Shown here one piece after another: positions 1 to 6,993 of a DNA stretch of 8,839 nucleotides (positions are counted from its first letter, which is position 1; each line of letters opens with the position of its first letter). A program made the position numbers and the translations under genes. The stretch comes from Pseudomonadota bacterium (lineage in GTDB: Bacteria > Pseudomonadota > Alphaproteobacteria > JAAXGF01): assembly GCA_022563655.1 (NCBI GenBank), contig JADFMW010000111.1, positions 1-8,839 on the forward strand. The letters are read 5' to 3'. The notes below the pieces were generated by a model that was not told where the DNA came from, searched no databases, and saw nothing but the letters and a program-made list of their open reading frames with translations.

Positions 1-1
1 G

Positions 2-166
2 TCGGGCGGCGGCTTCAAGCTCGCTCCCTGTATCGGCCGCATGGTGGCCGAGCACATCGCCCACGGCGAGAGCCGCATTCTGCCGATGGAGCCGTACCTG
101 CCGACGCGCTTCGACGACGGCGGCGGCTTCGGCACCGCCTACGCGGGCACGGGAGCGATGGCGTAG
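2..166 (+). CDS. FAD-dependent oxidoreductase (DAO family), C-terminal fragment
   Basis: Only the last 54 codons are present; the gene enters from the left edge and ends at TAG 164-166. The fragment begins SGGGFKLAPCIGRMVAEHIA and ends with a glycine-rich tail. The G-F-K-L-A-P-x-I-G pattern followed by an amphipathic helix and a short RF-containing segment is how many D-amino-acid-oxidase-like flavoenzymes end (sarcosine oxidase, N-methyl amino acid oxidase, glycine oxidase type). In that family this stretch closes the FAD site and covers the flavin. The exact substrate cannot be decided because the Rossmann GxGxxG motif and the substrate-binding half lie outside the window. A GC hairpin follows 36 bases after the stop. 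Confidence 0.75.
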   Translation, partial: SGGGFKLAPCIGRMVAEHIAHGESRILPMEPYLPTRFDDGGGFGTAYAGTGAMA

Positions 167-201
167 TCCGTGCTTGCGCAAGTCCGCGTGTCACCCGCAC
201 C

Positions 202-220
202 CTCCCCCGTCGAGGGGGAG
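202..220 (+). terminator. GC-rich hairpin after oxidoreductase gene
   Basis: CTCCCCC (202-208) pairs perfectly with GGGGGAG (214-220) around a five-base loop, 36 bases past the oxidoreductase stop. No real T-run follows (only TGCACAATTCCTT), so it may be an imperfect intrinsic terminator or a dispersed intergenic palindrome rather than a strong terminator. Confidence 0.4.
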
Positions 221-244
221 TGCACAATTCCTTGAAGCAGCTTA

Positions 245-354
245 ATGAGGGATTACTACGGCGCCGAAGGCGCGACGGCCGACGCCATCGTCCTCGACCG
301 CGCTTGGCCAACCACCAGGCCGACGCGCTGCGCGACACCCTGGCCGGATTCTAG
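245..354 (+). pseudogene. Short decayed coding remnant with one-base frame break
   Basis: From ATG 245 one frame reads MRDYYGAEGATADAIVLDR. From 304 the neighbouring frame reads LANHQADALRDTLAGF and stops at TAG 352-354. Both stretches have almost only G or C in third codon positions, as the host's real genes do. Adding one base near 302-303 joins them smoothly as ...DRALANHQAD.... This looks like the end of a real gene that has lost its upstream part (an in-frame TGA lies at 233-235) and one base. I do not recognise the family. A chance open frame in GC-rich DNA is the alternative. Confidence 0.35.
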
Positions 355-367
355 CGGCGGCGGTGAG

Positions 368-380
368 AGGGGCCGCCCCT
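368..380 (-). terminator. Small hairpin just past the TPR/secreted-protein operon
   Basis: Read on the minus strand, AGGGG, a three-base loop and CCCCT form a five-pair hairpin starting 7 bases after the stop codon of the small exported-protein gene. There is no T-tract after it, so a terminator role is only a guess from position. Confidence 0.25.
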
Positions 381-386
381 GGGGAG

Positions 387-866
387 TCAGCAAATTGGCA
401 CAACGCTGCAAACCTGGTCGATGACGCTGTTGGTGTCTGCCTCGATGTTGGCGGTGTCAGCAGCCTGTTTCGCGCGATCAAGCCCGCCTGTCCAGGCGCC
501 CCTCAACTTTAGGTGCCGGCCATTAGGATCAAGCCCGCCTGTCCAGGCGCCCCTCAACTTTAGGTGCCGGCGATTAGGATTAGGAGTAAAGCCACGCCAC
601 AAGGGCAGGTCGTTGGACGAGGGGTCGAAGTCGTAGATGCCCGGTCGGTACGGGCCATCGACACTGTCGACCCTGCCGATCAGTAAATAGCCATCCAAAT
701 CCCCATCGCAGCCTCCCCCGCTCAGGAAATTGCAGTCTGATCCATAGGGGGTCGTCAAGACGCGCTGTAGGGCGGCCGGGTCCCCGGAAAGGCTCTCGCC
801 GGCGATCAGGAGCCCGGCGATCAGGGACGCCGGTGCGAGGACGAATCGCAAATGCTTCAGGGTCAC
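387..866 (-). CDS. Small exported four-cysteine protein with duplicated 17-residue motif
   Basis: This is a 159-residue protein that I do not recognise. The start is GTG 866-864, supported by a good ribosome binding site (GAAAGGA, seven bases upstream). Residues 1 to about 25 form a signal peptide (basic start, hydrophobic core, small residues near 23-28) with no lipobox cysteine, so export to the periplasm or beyond is likely. Cys45 and Cys53 flank a glycine-rich loop before DGDLDG (54-59), an acidic turn that could bind calcium. Cys153 and Cys159 sit at the very C-terminus, so two disulfides are possible. Residues 98-114 and 115-131 are the same 17-residue unit (HLKLRGAWTGGLD core) with only R99/G116 and the last residue differing. 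It lies 18 bases downstream of the TPR/beta-barrel gene on the same strand, so it is probably co-transcribed. A substrate or partner of that barrel is my inference, not a family assignment. Confidence 0.65.
   Translation of the reverse strand: MTLKHLRFVLAPASLIAGLLIAGESLSGDPAALQRVLTTPYGSDCNFLSGGGCDGDLDGYLLIGRVDSVDGPYRPGIYDFDPSSNDLPLWRGFTPNPNRRHLKLRGAWTGGLDPNGRHLKLRGAWTGGLDRAKQAADTANIEADTNSVIDQVCSVVPIC
476..577. repeat. 51-bp tandem duplication inside a coding region
   Basis: Two adjacent 51-bp copies, 476-526 and 527-577, differ at a single base (C521 against G572). A few bases of a third start appear at 578-580. Being a multiple of three, the duplication keeps the frame of the minus-strand gene and doubles a 17-residue unit. 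The near identity implies a recent event. Confidence 0.9.
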
Positions 867-884
867 GGCTGGGTCCTTTCTCGG

Positions 885-2438
885 TCAGAAGTTCTTCGTC
901 ACGCCGACGCTTATGGCATGCCGATTATACCTGTAAAAGGCGATGTTCGAGTCGTGGTGGGTGTAGTCGTATTGGCCAAATATCGAGACCGAGCCGAGGA
1001 CCGGCCAAACGAGCCGGACGATCAAATTATCGACGTCGTCGCTGCGGTCGAACGCGAATCCGGCGAAGAAATTATTGTTCAGATAACGGTCGAAGGTTCG
1101 AGTGTATTGAATTATGCCGGTGACATCGCGCCAAACGGTGCGGCTTAGCCCGACGAGCAGGCTATGGGCAACGAGGTCGAAGTCGGCCCCGTCGGTGTCT
1201 TCGTGGGTGAAGATATAGGCCACTCTGCCCCGCGCATCGATGATGGGTAGGGCGAAGTTGAGGGCTACATCGAGGCGCTGCCCGAACGAGTCACGGTCGA
1301 GCAGGGGCGAGAAGACGGACACGAAGTAATCGGTGCCGCTGAGCTCGAACCCAATTTCGGCGTTCACCAGGTCGGTCAGCTGGTACGAAGCGAACGCCTT
1401 GGCGGCGATCCGGTTGCGAAAGCTTTCGCCATCGGTCACGGTGTATTCGTCGCTCAACTGCAGGGCGCCGACAAGGCCGGGCCCGAGCTGGTTGCGGTAT
1501 CTGAGGTAAAAGTACTGAATGATCTCGTCATATTCAACATCCTCGGCGAAGAACTCGGACTGAAACGCGTAGCCGGCCGTGAGAAATTGGAACTCACGAA
1601 GCCGGTAGTCGTAGCTCGCCTCGAAATCGAAATGGACGAACATCGAGCCCTCGTCGGAAATGTCGACGGGATCCGGTATCCCCTCGCCGAGCGCGATGAC
1701 GTTGCTGTCATATCCGGTGGCCGCCGTGGCGGAGAAGCGCCACGGCTTCGCCATGGAACGCCGCCGCGCGAGAATCCTTTCGTGCACATCGCGCAAGCTC
1801 TCATGCTCATCGAGTAATACGCGTGCAATCCTGGAATCGGGCACGTCCTCGAGCAACGTCACGAGTCGCCTGCCGGCGGCCGTGGCGTTGCCCCGCGCCT
1901 GGTCCACCAGCGCCAGCACGTAAAGTGCCGTGGGCTTCACTTCCGGATCGAGGCGCATGGCCTTGCGGAGATATTCCTCGGCGAGAACGAGCTTGCCCAA
2001 ACCCAAATAGGCGCGCCCCAGAAACTCGGCGGTCTTGGCGTCCCCAGGCCGGGCCGTTTCGTACCGTTGGAGCCGGTCGACGGCAATCTCCCACGCGCTG
2101 ATCCCGATCGCGGCCCAGCCGATCTCGAAGTCGATGCGGGGCAAGGGTATGTCATCCAGGTCCGCCAACCGAAGACTGGAGAAGGCCTGGGCGTGGCGAC
2201 CGAGACGGTTCAACGTCATGCCGATGAAAAGCAAGGTTCCGGCGTTGTCGGGTTCGATCCTTCCGGCGGCCGCGAAGTTTTCGAGCGCCGCCTCGTAGTT
2301 AAGCGCCCGGAGCTCCTTCACGCCCTGGCGGAAAAGATCGTCCGAGTGATTGGATGCCGAGCCAGGTCCAGGAAAGCCGAAGGCGATCACGAGCGCGATC
2401 AAGACCGCCCACACCCTAGATACCGCAGCGAGCGGCAC
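885..2438 (-). CDS. TPR-domain outer-membrane beta-barrel protein
   Basis: A 517-residue envelope protein. The start is GTG 2438-2436; an in-frame TAG lies a short way upstream, so there is little room for an earlier start. The ribosome binding site is weak (AAAGAG close to the GTG). Residues 1 to about 29 are a signal peptide ending in a GSAS-like cleavage region. Residues ~32-200 hold about five tetratricopeptide helical pairs; the clearest is AEFLGRAYLGLGKLVLAEEY (137-156) followed by a repeat-ending LDP. From ~232 to the end the sequence alternates polar and hydrophobic/aromatic residues and opens with the strand-like TGYDSNV (241-247). It closes with a terminal phenylalanine (SVGVTKNF), the usual signal for barrel insertion by BAM. 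This TPR-then-barrel layout is shared by Slam-type surface lipoprotein assembly modifiers and by some polysaccharide export porins (PgaA, BcsC). I cannot choose between them. Base composition looks less GC-rich than the flanking genes, which hints at horizontal acquisition. Confidence 0.75.
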   Translation of the reverse strand: MPLAAVSRVWAVLIALVIAFGFPGPGSASNHSDDLFRQGVKELRALNYEAALENFAAAGRIEPDNAGTLLFIGMTLNRLGRHAQAFSSLRLADLDDIPLPRIDFEIGWAAIGISAWEIAVDRLQRYETARPGDAKTAEFLGRAYLGLGKLVLAEEYLRKAMRLDPEVKPTALYVLALVDQARGNATAAGRRLVTLLEDVPDSRIARVLLDEHESLRDVHERILARRRSMAKPWRFSATAATGYDSNVIALGEGIPDPVDISDEGSMFVHFDFEASYDYRLREFQFLTAGYAFQSEFFAEDVEYDEIIQYFYLRYRNQLGPGLVGALQLSDEYTVTDGESFRNRIAAKAFASYQLTDLVNAEIGFELSGTDYFVSVFSPLLDRDSFGQRLDVALNFALPIIDARGRVAYIFTHEDTDGADFDLVAHSLLVGLSRTVWRDVTGIIQYTRTFDRYLNNNFFAGFAFDRSDDVDNLIVRLVWPVLGSVSIFGQYDYTHHDSNIAFYRYNRHAISVGVTKNF

Positions 2439-2480
2439 GCTCTTTACGAGACCTGCTATATGAAAGCCCCCCTATCAATA

Positions 2481-2509
2481 GTTTTACCGAATTGAGGGCT
2501 GTATTTCAA
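2481..2509 (-). promoter_or_regulatory. Candidate sigma-70-like promoter of the TPR-barrel operon
   Basis: On the minus strand TTGAAA (2509-2504) and TAAAAC (2486-2481) are separated by 17 bases. They match the consensus boxes at 5/6 and 4/6 positions. Transcription would begin near 2474, leaving a leader of about 36 bases before GTG 2438. The local A/T richness stands out against the GC-rich surroundings. Confidence 0.4.
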
Positions 2510-2715
2510 GGAGATTGAGCCTCACCTGGTGGGAGGGGGGACGGAGGCTTTGAGAAGAGAGAGGCATGTCGGATATCGGCCCAAGGCATCGGTGCTTCGC
2601 ATTGCAAGCGTGCCGCCGCAACCATTTCGCTGTCCGATGGCGCGGCGGCAGGCTCGTTGCAAATGCCGTGGACGAATGATTCGGTTCGGTCATTGCGTTG
2701 GTCAAGCCACGTGTT

Positions 2716-2793
2716 CCTTCGCTAGGATGACCCTTCGGGTCCCTTCGCTAGGATGACCCTTCGGGTCCCTTCGCTAGGATGACCCCTCGGGTG
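2716..2793. repeat. Three tandem 26-bp units, each with a GACCC/GGGTC hairpin
   Basis: The unit begins CCTTCGCTAGGATGA and ends in CCCTTCGGGTC. Copies lie at 2716-2741, 2742-2767 and 2768-2793. The first two are identical; the third has T-to-C in the loop region and ends in G instead of C. Each copy contains GACCC-TTC-GGGTC, a perfect five-pair palindrome with a three-base loop. The array lies in the leader or promoter zone of the asparaginase gene. It could act on transcription or mRNA stability, or simply be an expanding dispersed intergenic repeat. Confidence 0.85.
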
Positions 2794-2801
2794 CGGTGCT
2801 C

Positions 2802-2805
2802 AGGA
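2802..2805 (+). promoter_or_regulatory. Ribosome binding site of asparaginase gene
   Basis: AGGA at 2802-2805 lies seven bases before ATG 2813. It supports that start, and the active-site numbering of the family also agrees with it. Confidence 0.6.
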
Positions 2806-2812
2806 CAGATAC

Positions 2813-3811
2813 ATGGTCTATGAGAAGGTCGCGGAGGTGTGGCGCGGATCGGTCGTCGAAAGCGTGCACTTCGGCGTCGCCGCCGTCGCGAACGCCGACG
2901 GCAAGATCGTGCATGGCTGGGGCGACCCGGCGGTGGTGACGTATCCACGGTCGGCGCTCAAGCCGATCCAGGCGGTGGCGCTGGTCGAGACCGGGGCGCA
3001 CCGGGAATATGGCCTCGATTCCCGCCATATCGCGTTGGCCTGCGCCTCCCATCGCGGCGAGTCCTTTCATGCCGATTTAGTCGACGACTGGCTCAAGCGG
3101 CTGGGGCTGAGCGAGCAGGCCCTCGCGTGCGGTCCGGATTTCCCGGGGGATCCTGAAGCCGCGCACGCCCTGATTCGCGCCGGCCGAGGCGAGTCCAGGA
3201 TCTATCACAACTGCTCGGGCAAGCACTGCGGGTTCATGACCGTCGCGCGCCACATGGGGTGGCAGGTGGACGGCTATAACGACCTCGACCATCCGGCGCA
3301 GCAGCGCTACCTGGACGTCCTATCCGACCTCCTCGGCCGCGACGCGCGCACTTTGGCCTTCGGGTCCGACCAGTGCACGCTGCCTTGCGCGGCCCTTTCG
3401 GTCGGCGACATGGCCGTGGCGATGGCGCGCTTCGCCGCGGCGCGCGTCTCCTCCGCCGATCGGAAAGCGTCGATTCTGCTGATCCACGAGGCCATGCGCG
3501 GCTTTCCCCGTTACGTGTCCGGCACCGGGCAGCCGAACGAAGACTTGATCCGGGCCACCGCTGGCCGCGTGCTCGTGAAGACGGGCGCCGAGGGCTATCT
3601 CGCGGCGTTCGTGCCCGCCAGCGGGCTCGGCATGGCCCTGAAGATCGCCGACGGCAGTCCACGCGCGCGTATTGTCGTATTCCTGGCGCTTCTCAGGGAA
3701 TTGAAACTCTTGGACGCGGCCGCCGAGAAGAGCCTGATCGGGCTGTTCGAGGTTCCGGTTTTCAACAGCGTGGGAGAGACCGTCGGGTGCATTCGCCCGT
3801 GCCGTCCCTAG
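2813..3811 (+). CDS. L-asparaginase II, zinc-dependent Rhizobium etli (ReAV) type
   Basis: A 332-residue cytosolic enzyme of the Asparaginase_II family (Pfam PF06089 type), which hydrolyses L-asparagine to aspartate and ammonia. It is unrelated to the E. coli AnsA/AnsB fold and resembles serine beta-lactamases. All landmarks known from the R. etli enzyme are visible, each one residue earlier: Ser47 and Lys50 in YPRSALKP (S-x-x-K), Ser79 in ACASHRGE, Cys134 and Lys137 in HNCSGKHCG, and Cys188 in GSDQCTLPC. Cys134, Lys137 and Cys188 should form the zinc site. There is no signal peptide. A glycine-rich stretch near 265-280 (KTGAEGYLAAF) is also typical. The length is in the normal range and nothing looks truncated. 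The gene seems monocistronic: the upstream gene is divergent and the downstream gene converges on it. A physiological role in asparagine use as carbon or nitrogen source is inferred from the family. Confidence 0.92.
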   Translation: MVYEKVAEVWRGSVVESVHFGVAAVANADGKIVHGWGDPAVVTYPRSALKPIQAVALVETGAHREYGLDSRHIALACASHRGESFHADLVDDWLKRLGLSEQALACGPDFPGDPEAAHALIRAGRGESRIYHNCSGKHCGFMTVARHMGWQVDGYNDLDHPAQQRYLDVLSDLLGRDARTLAFGSDQCTLPCAALSVGDMAVAMARFAAARVSSADRKASILLIHEAMRGFPRYVSGTGQPNEDLIRATAGRVLVKTGAEGYLAAFVPASGLGMALKIADGSPRARIVVFLALLRELKLLDAAAEKSLIGLFEVPVFNSVGETVGCIRPCRP

Positions 3812-3831
3812 GCTCCGAATAGCGCCGCTCT

Positions 3832-3846
3832 CGCCGGGCGCCGGCG
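3832..3846. terminator. Palindrome between convergent asparaginase and RNase E genes
   Basis: CGCCGG (3832-3837) and CCGGCG (3841-3846) form a six-pair hairpin with a GCG loop, 21 bases after the asparaginase stop. No T-run follows. It may help end transcription of the plus-strand gene, but the whole stretch is GC-rich and such palindromes are common by chance. Confidence 0.25.
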
Positions 3847-3955
3847 TGAGGATGGCGTGCCCGCCTGTGGAACCGACGACACGGCCGGACCCTGGCGCCG
3901 AACCTAGAGCCTTGAGGCACGACGCCCGGCCCGTCGGTCACCCGCCGAGACGTCG

Positions 3956-3983
3956 TGACGGCGCTCTGTTTTGACGGCGCTCT
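3956..3983. repeat. 12-bp direct repeat at the RNase E stop
   Basis: TGACGGCGCTCT occurs at 3956-3967 and again at 3972-3983, a 16-bp period. The second copy runs into the RNase E stop codon (CTA on plus, 3982-3984). It looks like a small local duplication with no clear role. Confidence 0.6.
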
Positions 3984-6562
3984 ACACTCCCAGGCGCTGC
4001 CACCAGCCGCGGCGGGGCGGGTGCTTGGGCCGCTCCGCCGGCGGCGGCTCGGCCACCGGCTCGGGCGCCTCCGTCGCCGGCTCGGGCGCCTCCGTCACCG
4101 CTGCGGGCGGAGGTTCGGGCGCGGCAGACTCCTCGCCGGCAACGGGCTTCGCCGCCATCCTCGGCGGCTCTTCGGCGGCCTCGCCAGCGGCCTCTCTGGC
4201 GGCCTCTCTGGCAGCCGCACGCGGCTCCTCGGGTCGGTCCGGCGGCGCCGGGGCGGCGGCGCCTGCCGCCGCGGCCTCGATGTCGGCGCCCTTGGCCTTT
4301 GCCGGCCGCGCGCCTCGCCTGCGCTTGGGCTTCGCCGTCACGTCCGCGGCTTTCTTGCGCGCCGTGCGTTTGCCCTGCTTCGGCTTCGCCGACGGCTCGG
4401 CGGCGGCCTCGGGCGGCGACTCGGCTGGTGCCTCAGCCGCGGCCGTATCCGTGGGCGTATCCGTGGGCGAATCCGGGGGCGCTGGGGCGCTCTCCTCCGT
4501 TCCGACCGGAGCAGGCTCGCCCGTGGCCTGGGCTTCGGTCGCCCCGGCTTCGGTCGCCCCGGCTTCGGTCGCCCCGGCTTCGGTCGCCCCGGCCTCGGCC
4601 GCTGCCGCGGCGCGCCGCCTGCGGCCCCCGCGCTTGCCGCGACGGCGGCGCTTGCGCGGCGCTTCGGGTGTCCGCGGCAAGCGCCGGCTGCTCGGCGATC
4701 CCCTGTTCGGCGGCTTCGGCGGCTTCGGCGGCTTCGGCGGCTTCGGCGGCTTCGGCGGTCTCGGCGGCGGGCGGCGCCTCGGCTTCCTCGCCCTTGCGCC
4801 GCCTCGGCCGCCGCCTGCGGCGCTTGCGGTCCGGCGCATCGCCCTCGTCTTCGGCGGCCTCGGATTCGAGGGCCTCCTCCTTGGCGCCGCCGCGCGCCTT
4901 GATCCGCTCGAGGCGGTAGTCGGGCGGGATCAGGTTGTCGTCGCTGGCGAGCGACACGCTGAACCCATAGCGCTCTTCGACGGCGCTCAGCGCGCCGCGT
5001 TTCTGGTTGAAGATGTACAGCGCGATGGTGGTGGGCACGAACACCTTGATCTCGCTGCTGCGCCCCTGCATCCCGTCTTCCTCGATCGCGCGCAGCACGT
5101 GCAGCGCGGACGACTCGGTCGAGCGGAGATGGCCGCTGCCGTGGCAGTACGGGCACGCTTGGCCGCTGGCCTCCATGAGGCTGGGGCGCAGGCGCTGGCG
5201 CGAAAGCTCCAACAGGCCGAAGGGGCTGATGTGGCCTATCTGGATGCGCGCGCGGTCATGTTTCATCGCCTCCTTGAACCGGCGCTCGACCATGCGGATG
5301 TGCTTGGTATCTTCCATGTCGATGAAGTCGGTGACGACCAGCCCGGCGAGATCGCGCAGCCGCAACTGCCTGGCGATCTCCTCGGCCGCCTCCAGGTTCG
5401 TCTTGAACGAGGTCTCCTCGATGTGGCGCTCGCGCGTGGCCTTGCCCGAGTTGACGTCGATGGTGACGAGCGCTTCGGTAGGGCTGATGACGATGTAGCC
5501 GCCCGACTTCAGTTGCACGACCGGGCTGTGCATGGCGTCGATCTGGCTCTCCACCTTGAAGCGGTGGAATAGCGGAATGCGGTCGCGGTGCTGCTTGACG
5601 CGCTTGGCGTGGCTGGGGATCAGCGTGCGCATGAACTCCTTGGCCATGCGGTAGCCCTCGTCCCCCTCGACCAGCACCTCCTCGATCTCCCGGGTGTAGA
5701 GGTCGCGGATCGAGCGCTTGATCAGATTGGCTTCCTCGTGGATCGTCGTCGGCGCGGTCGAGTGAAGCGTCATCTCGCGGGTGCTGTTCCACAGGCCCAC
5801 GAGGTAGTTGAAGTCGCGTTTGATCTCGGCCTTGCTGCGCTCCATCCCGGCCGTTCGCAGGATCACGCCCATGCCCTCGGGCGTCGGCAGCTCGGCGGCG
5901 ATCGCCTTGAGGCGCATACGATCCTCGGGGTTGACGATCTTGCGCGAAATGCCGCCGCCGCGCGCGGCGTTGGGCATCAGCACGCAGTAGCGCCCGGCGA
6001 GCGAGAGGTACGTGGTGAGCGCCGCGCCCTTGGTGCCGCGCTCTTCCTTGACCACTTGCACGAGCATGACCTGGCGCCGCTTGATCACCTCTTGCACCTT
6101 GTAGCGGCGCGAGGTGTAGGCGCGGCGGCGGTCGATCTCTTCGACCTCGTCGTCGCCGCCGACGACCTCGATCCCCCGCCTGCCGCCAGGCGCCTTCGCC
6201 GCCTCGCCGCCGACCTCCTCGCCGCCGGCCTCCTCGGCGCTGTCCTCGGCGGCGGCCGGCTCGTCGTCGTCCGCCGCCTTCGCCTCCTGCTCGGCGAGCG
6301 CTTTGCGGTCGGCGACCGGAAGCTGGTAGTAGTCGGGATGAATCTCGTTGAAGGAGAGGAAGCCGTGCCGGCTGCCTCCGTAGTCGACGAAAGCGGCTTG
6401 CAGCGAAGGCTCTACCCGCGTGATCTTGGCGAGATAAATGTTGCCCTTGAGCTGCTTCTTGGTCGAGGTTTCAAAGTCGAACTCTTCAAGACGATTGCCG
6501 TTGAGAACGACCACCCGGGTTTCCTCCGGGTGCATCGCGTCGATCAACATTCGTTTTGTCAT
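3982..6562 (-). CDS. rne: Ribonuclease E, with a one-base frame break in the C-terminal tail
   Basis: RNase E is the endonuclease that starts mRNA decay and processes rRNA and tRNA precursors. I place the start at ATG 6562, giving MTKRMLIDAMHPEETR, the usual alphaproteobacterial opening. The S1 RNA-binding domain covers ~36-205 and is split by an acidic insert (~92-145). RNase-H-like and 5'-sensor parts follow. The DNase-I-like catalytic domain has the metal ligands Asp369 (TIDVNSG) and Asp412 (TDFIDM). The Zn-link is CPYC, Cys470 and Cys473, which joins subunits in the tetramer. After the small domain comes an arginine-rich and E/A-rich tail that should hold degradosome partners. In the starting frame the protein would stop at 4433 (709 residues) after an atypical RGDRS-rich end. 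The next frame instead supplies KRRRRGKRGG, GATEA repeats and the canonical end RRGWWQRLGV at 3982. Removing one base near 4665 gives 859 residues. Either a sequencing indel or a real truncation is possible. Confidence 0.9.
4531..4590. repeat. Four 15-bp tandem repeats in the RNase E tail
   Basis: GGCTTCGGTCGCCCC is repeated exactly four times (4531-4590), with a diverged fifth start at 4591. On the minus strand in the tail's proper frame it encodes four GATEA units. In the other frame it gives RGDRS units, which explains the odd apparent C-terminus of the unshifted frame. Confidence 0.9.
4662..4705 (-). other. rne: Frame-break interval in rne
   Basis: Upstream (minus strand) the correct frame reads AEQPALAADT. 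Downstream the correct frame reads PEAPRKRRRRGKRGG. The two join if one base is dropped in the GGG run at 4665-4667 (CCC on the coding strand). The full length from 6562 to 3982 is 2581 bases, one more than a multiple of three, so a single extra base suffices. Confidence 0.75.
4706..4758. repeat. 9-bp tandem repeat tract in the RNase E tail
   Basis: TTCGGCGGC occurs five times exactly (4706-4750), plus a sixth copy changed at its last base. It encodes an EAA/AEA run in RNase E, immediately before the frame break in reading direction. Such tracts are prone to slippage in cells and to miscounting in sequencing. Confidence 0.9.
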
Positions 6563-6714
6563 CAGGCATGTCACTCCGCGACGAGCGCATACGTAAGCGG
6601 CACGAATGACCGCCACGGCGCTCGTCTCTCTATCTGCGAAGCCGTCGGCGCCGATCCTCGACCCGCCGAATCGATGGCCGTGCGCGGCCGGGGCGGAGAG
6701 AACAGAACGCACCG

Positions 6715-6748
6715 GGGTCTCGGCGTGCGCCGAGACCCGGCTTCGGGT
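6715..6748 (-). promoter_or_regulatory. Strong hairpin pair in the rne leader
   Basis: GGGTCTCGGC (6715-6724) and GCCGAGACCC (6729-6738) form a perfect ten-pair stem with a four-base loop, 153 bases upstream of the rne start. ACCCG (6735-6739) can instead pair with CGGGT (6744-6748), so the two folds exclude each other. In E. coli a structured rne leader lets RNase E control its own mRNA. A similar role here is only inferred from position and structure. With no T-run on the minus strand it is a poor terminator. Confidence 0.4.
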
Positions 6749-6993
6749 TGAACCTAACCTCCGCACCGTCTTGAGCGAAACAGCGCCGTGTGCAGGAGAT
6801 CGTTGAGCAACGGACCGTGCGCCCACGGCGGTCTCGCCGCTTGCCCGCGCTGCCGCGCGACCAAGCCGACTGCGGTGTTGCGTGCCCATCATACATCCCC
6901 GGCGGCCGGCACGACAACGAGATATTGCCTTGTGCGCTCGTGCGTGCCGGTGGCGGTTTCGTGGCCCCGGTCATCATGGGGCCGCCTAAGCCA

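Larger units (their letters stand above)
2439..2812. other. Divergent intergenic region between TPR-barrel operon and asparaginase
   Basis: The 374 bases hold a candidate promoter for the leftward operon (2481-2509), a stretch 2510-2715 in which I see no credible gene, and a triple 26-bp repeat (2716-2793) ending 19 bases before the asparaginase start. A 73-codon minus-strand open frame (2705-2484) has no signal, domain or ribosome site to support it. Confidence 0.6.

Noticed and set aside
2484..2705. 73-codon minus-strand open frame upstream of the TPR operon
   Set aside because: No ribosome site, domain or signal; it overlaps the likely promoter region.
2716..2793. CRISPR array
   Set aside because: The 26-bp units abut directly with no spacers, and there are only three and no cas genes.
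3918..3957. CACGACG/CGTCGTG inverted repeat as an rne terminator
   Set aside because: The seven-pair arms are separated by 26 bases and there is no T-run on the minus strand, so support is too weak.
4662..4705. Programmed +1 frameshift in rne
   Set aside because: There is no recognisable slippery-site-plus-stop arrangement or stimulating element, and RNase E is not known to use one; an indel or true mutation is simpler.
3971..5572. Long plus-strand open frame (533 codons) antisense to rne
   Set aside because: It is alanine/glycine/serine-rich in the repeat part and meaningless opposite the conserved RNase E core; GC-rich genes routinely leave such open antisense frames.
5588..6751. Plus-strand open frame of 387 codons antisense to the rne 5' half
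   Set aside because: It lies opposite the conserved S1 and catalytic coding sequence and shows no domain, signal or ribosome site of its own.
6563..6892. 110-residue N-terminal extension of RNase E in the same frame
   Set aside because: RNase E of this class begins at the M-x-K-R-M-L-I-D motif; the extension is low-complexity and overlaps the amidase's upstream frame.
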